In this document: one piece after another, positions 55,261 to 64,000 of the stretch
How the letters are laid out: every line of letters starts with the position of its first letter
Numbering within the stretch: the first letter of the stretch is position 1
NCBI GenBank assembly: GCA_016706565.1
Contig: JADJJI010000011.1
Coordinates: 1-64,000 of the forward strand
Direction: 5' to 3'
Length of the DNA: 64,000 bases
Origin: Piscinibacter sp.
GTDB lineage: Bacteria; Pseudomonadota; Gammaproteobacteria; Burkholderiales; Burkholderiaceae_C
Notes under the pieces: model-generated
Told to the model about the DNA's origin: nothing
Databases searched by the model: none
The model's input: the letters and a program-made list of their open reading frames with translations, nothing else
Made by a program: the position numbers and the translations under genes

Positions 55261-55264
<4 letters not shown>
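54584..55264 (+). CDS. OmpR-family response regulator (QseB/TctD-like)
   Basis: 226 residues. Acidic pocket at 8-9 (VVEDDPLLGEAL), phospho-acceptor Asp51 (VVLDLGLPGGDG), Lys in DDYLVKPI. C-terminal winged helix: VDLTARELALLEALMAHPNRILSKAQLQEKLYDWGESLESNTLEVHVHHLRRKL, ending VRGVGYALG. The YDWGESLESNTLEVHVHHLRRKL segment is typical of QseB/PmrA-like regulators. Start overlaps the FrnE-like gene; stop overlaps the kinase GTG. Confidence 0.94.
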
Positions 55265-56586
<1,322 letters not shown>

Positions 56587-56588
56587 AT

Positions 56589-56608
56589 CTGGGCCCCGTT
56601 CAGCCCAG
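56589..56608. terminator. Short hairpin between convergent kinase gene and glcF
   Basis: CTGGGC and GCCCAG form a 6-bp stem with an 8-base loop, overlapping the glcF stop. No T-run, so termination strength is doubtful. Confidence 0.35.
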
Positions 56609-57832
56609 GGCTTCGTCGAGCACCTCGACCCAATGCCGCACCGGCGTGGACGTGCCGGCGCCCAGGTGCTGGATGCAGCCGATGTTGGCCGACACGATCA
56701 CCTCGGCCGCCAGCGGCGCCAGGTGGCCGAGCTTGCGGTCGCGCAACTGCTGCGAAAGCTCGGGCTGCAGCACCGAGTAGGTGCCGGCCGAGCCGCAGCA
56801 CAGGTGCGATTCGACCGCCGCGAGCTTGACGTCGAAGCCGAGCTTGCCCAGGTGCTCCTCGACGCCGCCGCGCAGCTGCTGACCGTGCTGCAGCGTGCAC
56901 GGCGGGTGGAAGGCGAGCTTGCGCGCTCCCTGGCGGCGCAGCTTCGGTTTCAGGCGCGGCACCAGGTCGGGCAGCAGCTCGCTGATGTCCTTGGTCAGCG
57001 CGGCGATGCGCCGCGCGCGCTCGGCATAGGCCGGGTCGTGCGCCAGCGCATGGCCATAGTCCTTCACGGTGGCACCGCAGGCCGAGGCGTTCATTACGAT
57101 CGCTTCGATCTTGCCGGCCGAGACCAGCGGCCACCACGCATCGACGTTGCGCCGCATGTCGGCCAGGCCGCCTTCGGAGTCGCTCAGGTGGGTGCGCAGC
57201 GCGCCGCAACAGCCCGCGCCGTCGGCCACCAGCGTCTGGATGCCGGCGGCGTCGAGCACGCGGGCGGTGGCGCTGTTGATGTTGGGCATCATCGCCGGCT
57301 GCACGCAGCCCATCAGCATGAGCACCTTGCGCTCGTGCTCGCGGGTGGGCCAGCGGTGCGCGTTGGCGGGCGCGCGCCCCGGCACCTTGGCCTGCAGCGT
57401 GGCCGGCAGCAGCGGGCGTACCAGCTGCCCCATCTTCATCGCCGGGCCGAACAGCGGCGAGGTCAGGCCCTCCTTGAGCAGCCAGCGCACGGCCTTCTCG
57501 CCGGCGGGCCGCTCGACGCGCTCGTCCACCACCTTGCGGCCGATGTCGACGAGGTGCCCGTACTGCACGCCCGAGGGGCAGGTGCTCTCGCAGTTGCGGC
57601 AGGTCAGGCAGCGGTCCAGGTGCTGCTGCGTGCTGCGCGTGACGGCCTTGCCCTCGAGCACCTGCTTGATGAGGTAGATGCGCCCGCGCGGGCCGTCGAG
57701 CTCGTCGCCGAGCAGCTGGTAGGTCGGGCAGGTGGCGGTGCAGAAGCCGCAGTGCACGCACTTGCGCAAGATGGCCTCGGCGGCGTCGCCGTCGCGCGTG
57801 CCTTTGAACTCGGGTGCGAGCGTGGTCTGCAT
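56600..57832 (-). CDS. glcF: Glycolate oxidase iron-sulfur subunit GlcF
   Basis: 410 residues. Two ferredoxin-type clusters: CVHCGFCTATCPTY (Cys25, 28, 31, 35) and CLTCRNCESTCPSG. The C-terminal half has CCG motifs (GAGCCGALRTHL and LCCGSAGTYSVLQPELS), as in GlcF/LutA-like proteins. It passes electrons from the flavin subunits GlcD/GlcE to the respiratory chain during glycolate to glyoxylate oxidation. Last gene of the operon, 25 bases after lrgB. Confidence 0.96.
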   Translation of the reverse strand: MQTTLAPEFKGTRDGDAAEAILRKCVHCGFCTATCPTYQLLGDELDGPRGRIYLIKQVLEGKAVTRSTQQHLDRCLTCRNCESTCPSGVQYGHLVDIGRKVVDERVERPAGEKAVRWLLKEGLTSPLFGPAMKMGQLVRPLLPATLQAKVPGRAPANAHRWPTREHERKVLMLMGCVQPAMMPNINSATARVLDAAGIQTLVADGAGCCGALRTHLSDSEGGLADMRRNVDAWWPLVSAGKIEAIVMNASACGATVKDYGHALAHDPAYAERARRIAALTKDISELLPDLVPRLKPKLRRQGARKLAFHPPCTLQHGQQLRGGVEEHLGKLGFDVKLAAVESHLCCGSAGTYSVLQPELSQQLRDRKLGHLAPLAAEVIVSANIGCIQHLGAGTSTPVRHWVEVLDEALG

Positions 57833-57857
57833 GAAAAGGTCCTGCGAAACGTGAGGG

Positions 57858-58571
57858 TCAGAACAGTCGGGCGATGAAGGGCATCAGCAGCGCGGCCAGC
57901 ACCACTTGCACGCCGAGCGCGAGGCCGGCGTAGGCGCCGGCATCGGGATGCACCTGCATCGCGCGCGCGGCGCCGATGCCGTGCGAGGCCGTGCCCAGCG
58001 CGAAGCCGCGCACCTCGGGTTGGCTGATGCGCAGCGCGTCGAACAGGTACTTGGCGCTGATCGCACCCACCAGCCCGGTGACCACGGCGAACGCCGCGGC
58101 CAGCGCCGGGATGCCGCCGAGCTGCTCGGCGATGCCCATGGCCACCGGGGCAGTGATCGACTTCGGCGCCAGCGAGCGCAGCACCGGCGCGGGCAGGCCG
58201 AGCGCCCAGCCCAGCCCGACCGCAGCGCCTGCCGCCGCCGCGCCGCCGGCCAGCGCGGCGGCCAGCACGGCCCCGGCGCGTGCTCGCAGTTCGGCGCGGC
58301 GTTGCCACAGCGGCCAGGCCAGCGCCACCACTGCCGGCCCGAGCAGGAAGTGGATGAACTGCGCGCCTGCGAAATAGGTCGGGTAGGCGGTGCCGCTGAG
58401 CGTCAGCAGCACGGCCAGCGTCAGCACTGTCCACAACACCGGGTTGGCCCAGGGCGCGTGGCCCAGATGTTCGTAGACGGTCTGCGCGAGCACGTAGGTC
58501 ACCAGTGTCGCGGTCAGCCCGAACAGCGGCGTGGCCGACAGGTAGACCCAGAGTTCGACGAAGCTGTTCAT
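57858..58571 (-). CDS. lrgB: LrgB-family membrane protein
   Basis: 237 residues with seven or so membrane segments. Family signature: GPAVVALAWPLWQRR, LAPKSITAPVAMGIAEQLGGIPALAAAFAVVTGLVGA and RGFALGTASHGIGAARAMQ. LrgB partners LrgA; the plant plastid glycolate/glycerate carrier PLGG1 is an LrgA-LrgB fusion. Position inside a glc operon supports glycolate (or glycerate) transport rather than a role in autolysis. 14 bases after lrgA. Confidence 0.93.
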   Translation of the reverse strand: MNSFVELWVYLSATPLFGLTATLVTYVLAQTVYEHLGHAPWANPVLWTVLTLAVLLTLSGTAYPTYFAGAQFIHFLLGPAVVALAWPLWQRRAELRARAGAVLAAALAGGAAAAGAAVGLGWALGLPAPVLRSLAPKSITAPVAMGIAEQLGGIPALAAAFAVVTGLVGAISAKYLFDALRISQPEVRGFALGTASHGIGAARAMQVHPDAGAYAGLALGVQVVLAALLMPFIARLF

Positions 58572-58585
58572 GGCGGCGCGTCCGT

Positions 58586-58930
58586 TCAGCCGCGCGCGCG
58601 CAGCAGCGAGCGCAGCACCAGCGCGGTGACGGCCATGCCGATCCAGGTCGACAGCACGATCACCACCAGCATGCGCGCGCCGTACTGCGTGATCAGCCCG
58701 ACATGCGTCATCACGCCCACGCCCACCGGCACGAACAGCAGCGAGAGGTGACCGAGCAGCACGTCGGCTGCCGCGCCGACCGGTGCGCGAACGGCGTTCC
58801 AGCGCAGTGCGACGAGCAGGATCAGCAGGCCCAGCACCGGGCCGGGCAGCGGCAGATGCAGCCCGCGCGCCAGCAGCTCGCCGGCGGATTGCGCGAGCAG
58901 CAGCCAGGCCAGGCCCTTCAGTGCGTCCAT
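58586..58930 (-). CDS. lrgA: LrgA/CidA-family membrane protein
   Basis: 114 residues, four membrane segments. Signature: LLLAQSAGELLARGLHLPLPGPVLGLLILLVAL (the LPLPGPVLG block is diagnostic), then LLGHLSLLFVPVGVGVMTHVGLI. It forms a complex with LrgB. Follows glcE by 19 bases. Confidence 0.92.
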   Translation of the reverse strand: MDALKGLAWLLLAQSAGELLARGLHLPLPGPVLGLLILLVALRWNAVRAPVGAAADVLLGHLSLLFVPVGVGVMTHVGLITQYGARMLVVIVLSTWIGMAVTALVLRSLLRARG

Positions 58931-58949
58931 GGCGTCGCGGCGCGTGCCG

Positions 58950-60044
58950 TCACAGGCCCGGGTAGAGCCGGCCGGGGTTGAACACGCCGTTCGGGTCGAA
59001 GGACTTCTTCAGCTCGCGGTGGATGCGGTCCAGCGGCGCCTTCAGCGGCGCGAAGGCGCCGGCCGACTTGTCCTTGCCGCGGAACAGCGTGGCGTGGCCG
59101 CCGGCGCGTGCCGCCGCGTCGCGCATCACCGAAGCCGGCGCGGCACTGCACAGCCAGCGCTGCGCGCCGCCCCATTCGACGAGCTGCTCGCCGGGCAGCG
59201 CCAGCGGCGGTGTGGTCGGCGGCACCGACAGCCGCCACAAGCGCGCGCCGCCCTCCACGGCCGCTGCGGCCTTGGTGAAGAACTCGTCGTGCTGGTGGCG
59301 CAGGCCGGCCCAGAAGGGCGTGGCGTGCTGCGGCTCGATCAGCTCGCCGCCGAGCTTGGTGATGGCGGCCTGCACGGCCGCGAGTGCGCCGCGCAGGCGC
59401 ACGACCAGCGTGCCGTCCCACCAGGCGCTGGCGTTGATCGGCAGCGCCTGGCCGCCCCATTCGTTGAGCTGCGCGATCGCCTGCGCCTCGTCCATCGAGA
59501 AACGCAGCGTCGCGGTGGCCGACGCCGTCGGCAGCACCTTCAGCGAGACCTCGAGGATCACGCCCAGCGTGCCCATCGAGCCGGCCAGCAGGCGCGAGAC
59601 GTCGTAGCCTGCGACGTTCTTCATCACCTGGCCGCCGAAGGTGAGCACCTCGCCGCGGCCGTTGAGCAGCGTGGCGCCGAGCACGTAGTCGCGCACCGAG
59701 CCGACGGCGGCGCGCGGCGGGCCCGACAGGCCGGCGGCGACCATGCCGCCCACGGTGGCGCCGGCGCCGAAGTGCGGCGGCTCGAAGGGCAGGCACTGGC
59801 CCTGCTCGGCCAGCGTCGCCTCGAGTTCGGCCAGGCCGGTGCCGCAGCGGGCGGTGATCACCAGCTCGGTCGGCTCGTAGCTGGAGATGCCTTCGAGCAC
59901 GCGGGTGTCGAGCACGTCGCCTTGCGGCACTTCGCCGTAGAAGTCCTTGGTGCCGCCGCCGCGGATGCACAGCTGGGCGTTGGCGGACTGGGCGCTTTGG
60001 ACGCGGTCGATGAGGACCTGCAGTGCGGGGTCGTTGATGGTCAT
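58950..60044 (-). CDS. glcE: Glycolate oxidase FAD-binding subunit GlcE
   Basis: 364 residues. FAD-binding type-4 domain: LCIRGGGTKDFYG near the start, VITARCGTGLAELEATLAEQGQCLPFEPPHFG and ATVGGMVAAGLSGPPRAAVGSVRDYVLGATLLNGRGEVLTFGGQVMKNVAGYDVSRLLAGSMGTLG. The C-terminus has VFNPGRLYPG like GlcD. GlcE is the shorter flavin subunit of the glycolate dehydrogenase complex. ATG at 60044. A 379-base gap with a palindrome separates it from glcD. Confidence 0.95.
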   Translation of the reverse strand: MTINDPALQVLIDRVQSAQSANAQLCIRGGGTKDFYGEVPQGDVLDTRVLEGISSYEPTELVITARCGTGLAELEATLAEQGQCLPFEPPHFGAGATVGGMVAAGLSGPPRAAVGSVRDYVLGATLLNGRGEVLTFGGQVMKNVAGYDVSRLLAGSMGTLGVILEVSLKVLPTASATATLRFSMDEAQAIAQLNEWGGQALPINASAWWDGTLVVRLRGALAAVQAAITKLGGELIEPQHATPFWAGLRHQHDEFFTKAAAAVEGGARLWRLSVPPTTPPLALPGEQLVEWGGAQRWLCSAAPASVMRDAAARAGGHATLFRGKDKSAGAFAPLKAPLDRIHRELKKSFDPNGVFNPGRLYPGL

Positions 60045-60076
60045 GCGACTTGGCTCGTAGGGCGTGTGTTGTGAGA

Positions 60077-60389
60077 GCCCGCCGGTCGCGCCCGGCCGGC
60101 GGTAACTTTCATTTGCTGGCCCAAATGAAAGTCACCAAAGCAAAGGGCCTGGAACACGATTCGGTTGGTTGTGCTGGCAGCAGACCCGAGGCGGCTGTTC
60201 CTGGCCGCGCCGACCCGGAGCACCGAGCGTGTGTTGGACGAGCCTTCGGTTCGATGGGCTTCAGCCTTCAACAACCGAACTCTGTGGCCACGTGCAGCAG
60301 CCCGATCGTGTTCAGGCCCTCTTCTTTGGGTCCTTTCTTCTGGGCCAGCAGAAGAAAGGATCTCGCCGGCCGGGCGAGACCGGCGGGCT
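60077..60389. repeat. Palindromic element D between glcD and glcE
   Basis: The 379 bases between glcD and glcE hold no gene. Arms of about 90 bases at each end (about 60077-60167 and 60300-60389) are imperfect inverted copies: blocks GCCCGCCGGTC(G/T)CGCCCGGCCGGCG, TGCTGGCCCA, AAGGGCCTG and AACACGAT recur in inverted order. The centre (about 60168-60299) is unique. The transcript would fold into a long hairpin inside the operon. Confidence 0.78.
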
Positions 60390-60423
60390 GCTGCAAACTG
60401 AACCAACATCACGTCAGCGAACA

Positions 60424-61944
60424 TCAGAAGCGGGGAATGTCGGCAAAGGGAAGCAACCCGCGAGAGACGTGCATCTTCCCGTACTCCGCACACCGGTGCA
60501 GCGTCGGGATCACCTTGCCCGGGTTGAGCAGTTCCTTCGGGTCGAACGCCCGCTTGAGCGAGAGCATCTGCTCCCGCTCGGCCGGTGCGAACTGCACGCA
60601 CATCGAGCTGAGCTTCTCGATGCCCACGCCGTGCTCGCCGGTCACCGTGCCGCCCATGCGCACGCTGGTCTCCAGGATGTCGGCGCCGAACAGCTCGCAG
60701 CGGTGCATCTGGTCGGGGTCGTTGGCATCGAACAGGATCAGCGGGTGCAGGTTGCCGTCGCCGGCATGGAACACGTTGGCGCAGCGCAGCTGGTACTTCT
60801 TCTCCATCTCCTGGATGGCCAGCAGGATGTCGGCCAGGCGCTTGCGCGGGATGGTCGAGTCCATGCACATGTAGTCGGGGCTGATGCGGCCCGACGCCGG
60901 GAAGGCGTTCTTGCGCCCGCTCCAGAACTTCAGCCGCTGCGCCTCGTCCTCGCTCACCGAGATGGCGGTGGCGCCGCAGCGCTGCAGCACCTCGACCATG
61001 CGGCCGATCTCTTCGTCCACCTCTTCGGGCGTGCCATCGCTCTCGCACAGCAGGATGGCCTCGGCCTCGAGGTCGTAGCCGGCGTGAACGTAGTCCTCGA
61101 CGGCGGCGGTCATCGGCTTGTCCATCATCTCGAGACCGGCCGGGATGATGCCGGCAGCGATCACGCTGGCCACCGCGTCGCCGGCCTTTCGCATGTCGTC
61201 GAAGCTGGCCATGATGCAGCGCGCCAGCAGCGGCTTGGGCACCAGCTTGACGGTCACCTCGGTGGTGACTGCGAGCATGCCCTCGCTGCCGACCAGCACG
61301 CCCATCAGGTCGAGGCCCGCGGCGTCGAGCGCCTCGGAGCCGAACTCCACCGCTTCGCCTTCGACGGTGAAGCCGCGCACGCGCAGCACGTTGTGCAGCG
61401 TCAGGCCGTACTTCAGGCAGTGCACGCCGCCGGAGTTCTCGGCCACGTTGCCGCCGATGGTGCAGGCGATCTGGCTCGAGGGGTCGGGCGCGTAGTACAG
61501 CCCGAGCGGCGCGGCCGCCTCGCTGATGGCCAGGTTGCGCACGCCGCACTGCACGCGAGCCGTGCGCGAGGCACGGTCGATCGAGACGATCTTGTTGAAC
61601 TTGGCCAGGCTCATGGTCACGCCCAGCTTGTGCGGCAGCGCGCCGCCGGACAACCCGGTGCCGGCGCCGCGCGCCACCACCGGCACGTTCAGGCGGTGGC
61701 AGGTGCGCAGCACGGCGGCCACCTGCTCCTCGGTCTCGGGCAGCGCCACCGCCAGCGGCTGCGCGCGGTAGGCGGTCAGGCCGTCGCATTCATAGGGGAC
61801 GGTGTCCTCGCTGTGCCACAGCAGCGCGTGTGCGGGCAGCACGGCCGAGAGTTCGGCCACCACCTCGGCACGGCGCGTCTTGCGGTCGGCCGACGCACCC
61901 AGCGTGGAGGGCGTACCGGTTTCGAAGCTCGAAGGGGCATTCAC
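60424..61944 (-). CDS. glcD: Glycolate oxidase FAD-linked subunit GlcD
   Basis: 506 residues from a GTG with a CGGAGA ribosome-binding site. FAD-binding: VPVVARGAGTGLSGGALP, DPSSQIACTIGGNVAENSGGVHCLKYG and VLVGSEGMLAVTTEVTVKLVP. C-terminal FAD-oxidase domain: NVFHAGDGNLHPLILFD, VTGEHGVGIEKL and LLNPGKVIPTLHRC. It oxidises glycolate (also D-lactate in relatives) to glyoxylate. First gene of glcD-glcE-lrgA-lrgB-glcF. Confidence 0.96.
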   Translation of the reverse strand: MNAPSSFETGTPSTLGASADRKTRRAEVVAELSAVLPAHALLWHSEDTVPYECDGLTAYRAQPLAVALPETEEQVAAVLRTCHRLNVPVVARGAGTGLSGGALPHKLGVTMSLAKFNKIVSIDRASRTARVQCGVRNLAISEAAAPLGLYYAPDPSSQIACTIGGNVAENSGGVHCLKYGLTLHNVLRVRGFTVEGEAVEFGSEALDAAGLDLMGVLVGSEGMLAVTTEVTVKLVPKPLLARCIMASFDDMRKAGDAVASVIAAGIIPAGLEMMDKPMTAAVEDYVHAGYDLEAEAILLCESDGTPEEVDEEIGRMVEVLQRCGATAISVSEDEAQRLKFWSGRKNAFPASGRISPDYMCMDSTIPRKRLADILLAIQEMEKKYQLRCANVFHAGDGNLHPLILFDANDPDQMHRCELFGADILETSVRMGGTVTGEHGVGIEKLSSMCVQFAPAEREQMLSLKRAFDPKELLNPGKVIPTLHRCAEYGKMHVSRGLLPFADIPRF

Positions 61945-62070
61945 GGCAGCTCTCCGTTGCGGGTGTTCAGTGGGCAGCGTGCACTGTAACGCCGCCCGGC
62001 ACCCCGTCCGCGTGAAGGTTCTTGGCGGCGCGCGTGAGGAAATTTCAGCCCGCCGCGGGCGCCATGGCGT

Positions 62071-62952
62071 TCAGGCCAGCGACTGCCTCAACCAGTCGGC
62101 GAAGGCGGCGCACTCCCATCGCTGCATCGCGCCGGGCTTCCAGCACAGGAAGTGGTGGTGCGGCGAGGCCACCGAGCGCGGCGACAGGCGCACCAGGCGG
62201 CCGCTGTCGAGCCATTCATGACCGAGCTTGAGGCGCAGCAGGGTGACGCCGAAGCCGGCGGCGGCCGCGTCGAGCATCAGGCCGACGTCGTTGAACTGGG
62301 AACCCTCGCGCGGCTCGGGCAGTGCGATGCCGCAGGCGGCGAACCAGGTGTTCCAGGGCTCCAGCGGGCTGCGGATCAGCCGGGCGCGGCCCACCTGCTC
62401 GAGCGTGTCGAAACCCTCGAACGGCCCGGCCTCGTGCAGGTATTCCGGGCTGCAGGCCGGCACGATCTGATCGACGAGGATGCGCTCCTGCTCGACGCCC
62501 GCGTAGGGCCCGCTGCCGTATCGGATCTCGAGATCCGCGTCTTCGGCCTTGGTGTCCATCAGCGGAATCGACACCTGCAGGATCAGCTCGACGTCCGGGT
62601 AGGCGTGGCGGAACAGCGCCAGCCGCGGCATCAGCATCTGGCGAGAGAAGGTCGGCGTCACGGCCAGGCGCAGCCGCGTCGTGCCGCTGCCGGCGCCGGG
62701 GCCCGGCACCTGCTGCAGCGCCTGCAGGCCTTGCCGCACCTGGACGAGGTAGGCGGCGCCCTCCGCGCTGAGCGTGAAGTCGCCGCGGCCGAACAGCCGC
62801 ACGCCGAGCTGCGATTCGAGCTGGCGCATGCGGTGGCTCACTGCGCTGGGCGTGACGTTCAGCTCGTCGGCCGCCAGCGTGACGCTGCGCAGCCGTGCCA
62901 GGGCCTCGAAGCTGAGCAGGCAGTGGATCGGCGGGATGCGCGGCGGGGGCAT
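62071..62952 (-). CDS. LysR-family regulator, GcvA-like
   Basis: 293 residues. It begins PPPRIPPIHCLLSFEALARLRSVTLAADELNVTPSAVSHRMRQLESQLG, the GcvA-type helix-turn-helix, and the effector domain has DLEIRYGSGPYAG and NTWFAACGI typical of that branch. Located 126 bases upstream of glcD on the same strand, it may control the glycolate operon, though GcvA relatives often act on other targets. The frame is open for 19 more codons upstream; MPPPR is chosen as start. Confidence 0.9.
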   Translation of the reverse strand: MPPPRIPPIHCLLSFEALARLRSVTLAADELNVTPSAVSHRMRQLESQLGVRLFGRGDFTLSAEGAAYLVQVRQGLQALQQVPGPGAGSGTTRLRLAVTPTFSRQMLMPRLALFRHAYPDVELILQVSIPLMDTKAEDADLEIRYGSGPYAGVEQERILVDQIVPACSPEYLHEAGPFEGFDTLEQVGRARLIRSPLEPWNTWFAACGIALPEPREGSQFNDVGLMLDAAAAGFGVTLLRLKLGHEWLDSGRLVRLSPRSVASPHHHFLCWKPGAMQRWECAAFADWLRQSLA

Positions 62953-62986
62953 GTCAGTGGCGCCCGGCCGCCCGAAGACACTGACC

Positions 62987-63001
62987 GCCCCCTTGGGGGG
63001 C
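62987..63001. repeat. Short palindrome GCCCCCTTGGGGGGC
   Basis: Lies between the LysR and acetyltransferase genes. This C-run/G-run palindrome with flanking CACTGACC and CAGGAGCAAAGCGACGTGGGG resembles a REP-like sequence I recall as recurrent near gene ends in Comamonadaceae and relatives. Confidence 0.5.
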
Positions 63002-63032
63002 AGGAGCAAAGCGACGTGGGGCTTGTTTCACT

Positions 63033-63599
63033 TCAGGGCATCTCCGCCGCGGCGCGGTCCGGCGCGTCGGCCGCATAGAGCACGTGGCGGCGCAGCCGGT
63101 GGCCTTCGGGGAAGCGCGGGTGGTCGAACTCGCCGCGCAGCGTCAGGCCGATGCGCTGCATCACGCGCTGCGAGGCCTGGTTGGCCGGCACCGTGAACGA
63201 CACCACCTGCGGCAGGTGCAGGTGCGCGAGGGCGTGGCGCAGCGCCAGCGTGGCGGCCTCGGTGGCGTAGCCATGGCCCCAGGCGGCGCGCGCCAGGCGC
63301 CAGCCGATCTCGTGCGGATGCGGCTCGATGCCGGGCACCCCGATCTCGAACGGCACCTGCGCGCTCAGCCCCACGAAGCCGGCGAAGCCCAGCCCGGGCA
63401 CGTCCAGCGCCCACAGCCCGAAGCCGTGGCGATCGAAATGCTCGCGGATGCGCGCCACCATCGCGTCGCTGTCCTCGCGGCTCAAGCGGCCGCTGAGGTG
63501 CTGCATCACTTCGGGGTCGTCGTTCAGTGCGGCGAACGGCGCGAGATCGTCGTCGCGCCAGGGGCGCAGCGTGACGCGCTCGCCGCGCAGCACCGTCAT
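63033..63599 (-). CDS. GNAT-family N-acetyltransferase (RimJ/RimL type)
   Basis: 188 residues. Starts VLRGERVTLRPWRDDDLAPFAALNDDPEVMQHL, the RimJ-like opening. The acetyl-CoA pyrophosphate loop is in EIGWRLARAAWGHGYATEAATLAL, and the fourth-strand region VVSFTVPANQASQRVMQRIGL follows. Substrate not predictable; could be a protein N-terminus or small amine. Its ATG overlaps the stop of the FIST gene, so the two are coupled. Confidence 0.92.
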   Translation of the reverse strand: MTVLRGERVTLRPWRDDDLAPFAALNDDPEVMQHLSGRLSREDSDAMVARIREHFDRHGFGLWALDVPGLGFAGFVGLSAQVPFEIGVPGIEPHPHEIGWRLARAAWGHGYATEAATLALRHALAHLHLPQVVSFTVPANQASQRVMQRIGLTLRGEFDHPRFPEGHRLRRHVLYAADAPDRAAAEMP

Positions 63600-64000
63600 C
63601 GCGTGGCGGTGAACACGGTCAGCACGCCCGTGTAGCCGTAGACGTGGTGGCGGGCGATCTCGCCGGCGGCGAAGAAACCGACCAGCGGCACGTCGCCCAG
63701 CGCACGCCGCACGATGGCCAACTCGGCCGACGGCGCGCCGAAGTGCGGCCCGCCGCGGCCGGAGCAGCTGACATACACCGCGCCGGCGATGGCGGCGACG
63801 GCGGGCTCGGCCGCGGCTTCGGGCACGCCGGCGGGCAGTGGCATCTCCTCGGGTTCGAGCTCCTCGCGGATCTCGGCGCAGATGCGAACCAGGTCGCGTT
63901 TCGCGGCCTCGGTGTTGCGCTGGCAAAAAGCCAGCTGCAGGCCCTCGGGCGCCGTGTCGCCGATGGCAATGCCGCGGCGCGCCGGGTCCAGCCCGATCAG
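63596..64000 (-). CDS. FIST-domain protein, C-terminal part (5' end outside window)
   Basis: 135 codons, open to the right edge. The visible part matches the FIST_C region: GDTAPEGLQLAFCQRNTEAAKRDLVRICAEI, AVYVSCSGRGGPHFGAPSAELAIVRRAL, VPLVGFFAAGEIARHHVYGYTGVLTVF. The GFFAAGEI and YGYTGVLTV motifs are standard for FIST proteins, thought to sense small ligands such as amino acids. The N-terminal FIST_N half would lie beyond the window. Confidence 0.88.
   Translation of the reverse strand: MIGLDPARRGIAIGDTAPEGLQLAFCQRNTEAAKRDLVRICAEIREELEPEEMPLPAGVPEAAAEPAVAAIAGAVYVSCSGRGGPHFGAPSAELAIVRRALGDVPLVGFFAAGEIARHHVYGYTGVLTVFTATR

Noticed and set aside
57858-58930. LrgAB as a holin/antiholin cell-lysis module
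   Set aside because: Possible by family name, but position inside a glycolate-oxidation operon and kinship with PLGG1 favour transport.
60050-60874. Plus-strand open frame of about 270 codons over repeat D and the end of glcD
   Set aside because: Half is palindrome, half is antisense to glcD; no recognisable protein.

Overview
The window reads as one continuous stretch of a GC-rich betaproteobacterial chromosome, most likely Burkholderiales of the Rubrivivax/Leptothrix/Piscinibacter type. This rests on gene content (GguABC/ChvE sugar locus, DUF4148 protein, GbpR-type LysR, LrgAB beside GlcDEF), strong G/C third positions and many GTG starts in 4-base stop/start overlaps. I saw no rRNA, tRNA, CRISPR array, transposase, integrase or phage gene. 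Both edges cut genes: a GlpR-type repressor on the left and a FIST-domain protein on the right.

Layout. 1-8.7 kb: glpR(partial)-glpK, a VOC protein, a YafY-type regulator, a DUF4148 exported protein divergent from an OmpR/sensor-kinase pair, a GST, a SAM methyltransferase and a secreted beta-propeller protein. 8.7-14.0 kb: an unusual membrane-embedded alpha/beta-hydrolase, a TTC38-like repeat protein and an amidase. 14.8-24.3 kb: an oligopeptide-type ABC transporter broken into three pieces (solute-binding protein plus ATPase; second ATPase plus pcm; two permeases), with a cytochrome c lipoprotein carrying a long Pro-Ala stalk, an oxidoreductase and a LysR gene between them. 24.3-32.9 kb: an aldehyde dehydrogenase, a palindromic repeat, a lipoprotein, a coupled TIR-domain/aspartic-protease gene pair, a DUF4198-like protein, a HupE/UreJ-like membrane protein, a TPR protein and a small Lys/Ala-rich protein.

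33-50 kb is a large sugar-acid locus. A minus-strand cluster (dehydratase, lactonase, aldose epimerase, chvE, gguA, gguB) diverges from plus-strand genes for a sugar dehydrogenase, gguC, an aldehyde dehydrogenase and a second sugar transporter (ytfQ-ytfR-ytfT-yjfF), with a GbpR-like LysR gene in the middle. Together these can import a pentose or galactose-like sugar and oxidise it without phosphorylation: epimerase, 1-dehydrogenase, lactonase, dehydratase, FAH-family second dehydratase, semialdehyde dehydrogenase, ending at 2-oxoglutarate for a pentose. In both transporters a terminator-like hairpin lies between the binding-protein gene and the ATPase gene.

50-64 kb: an SDR oxidoreductase, a polar amino-acid ABC transporter, a FrnE-like DsbA protein coupled to a second two-component system, then a glycolate-oxidase operon (glcD, glcE, lrgA, lrgB, glcF) in which LrgAB is a plausible glycolate carrier, a LysR regulator, a GNAT acetyltransferase and the FIST protein. 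Four intergenic palindromic elements (14.1, 25.8, 49.7 and 60.1 kb) are the main non-coding features; three share the same terminal motif.
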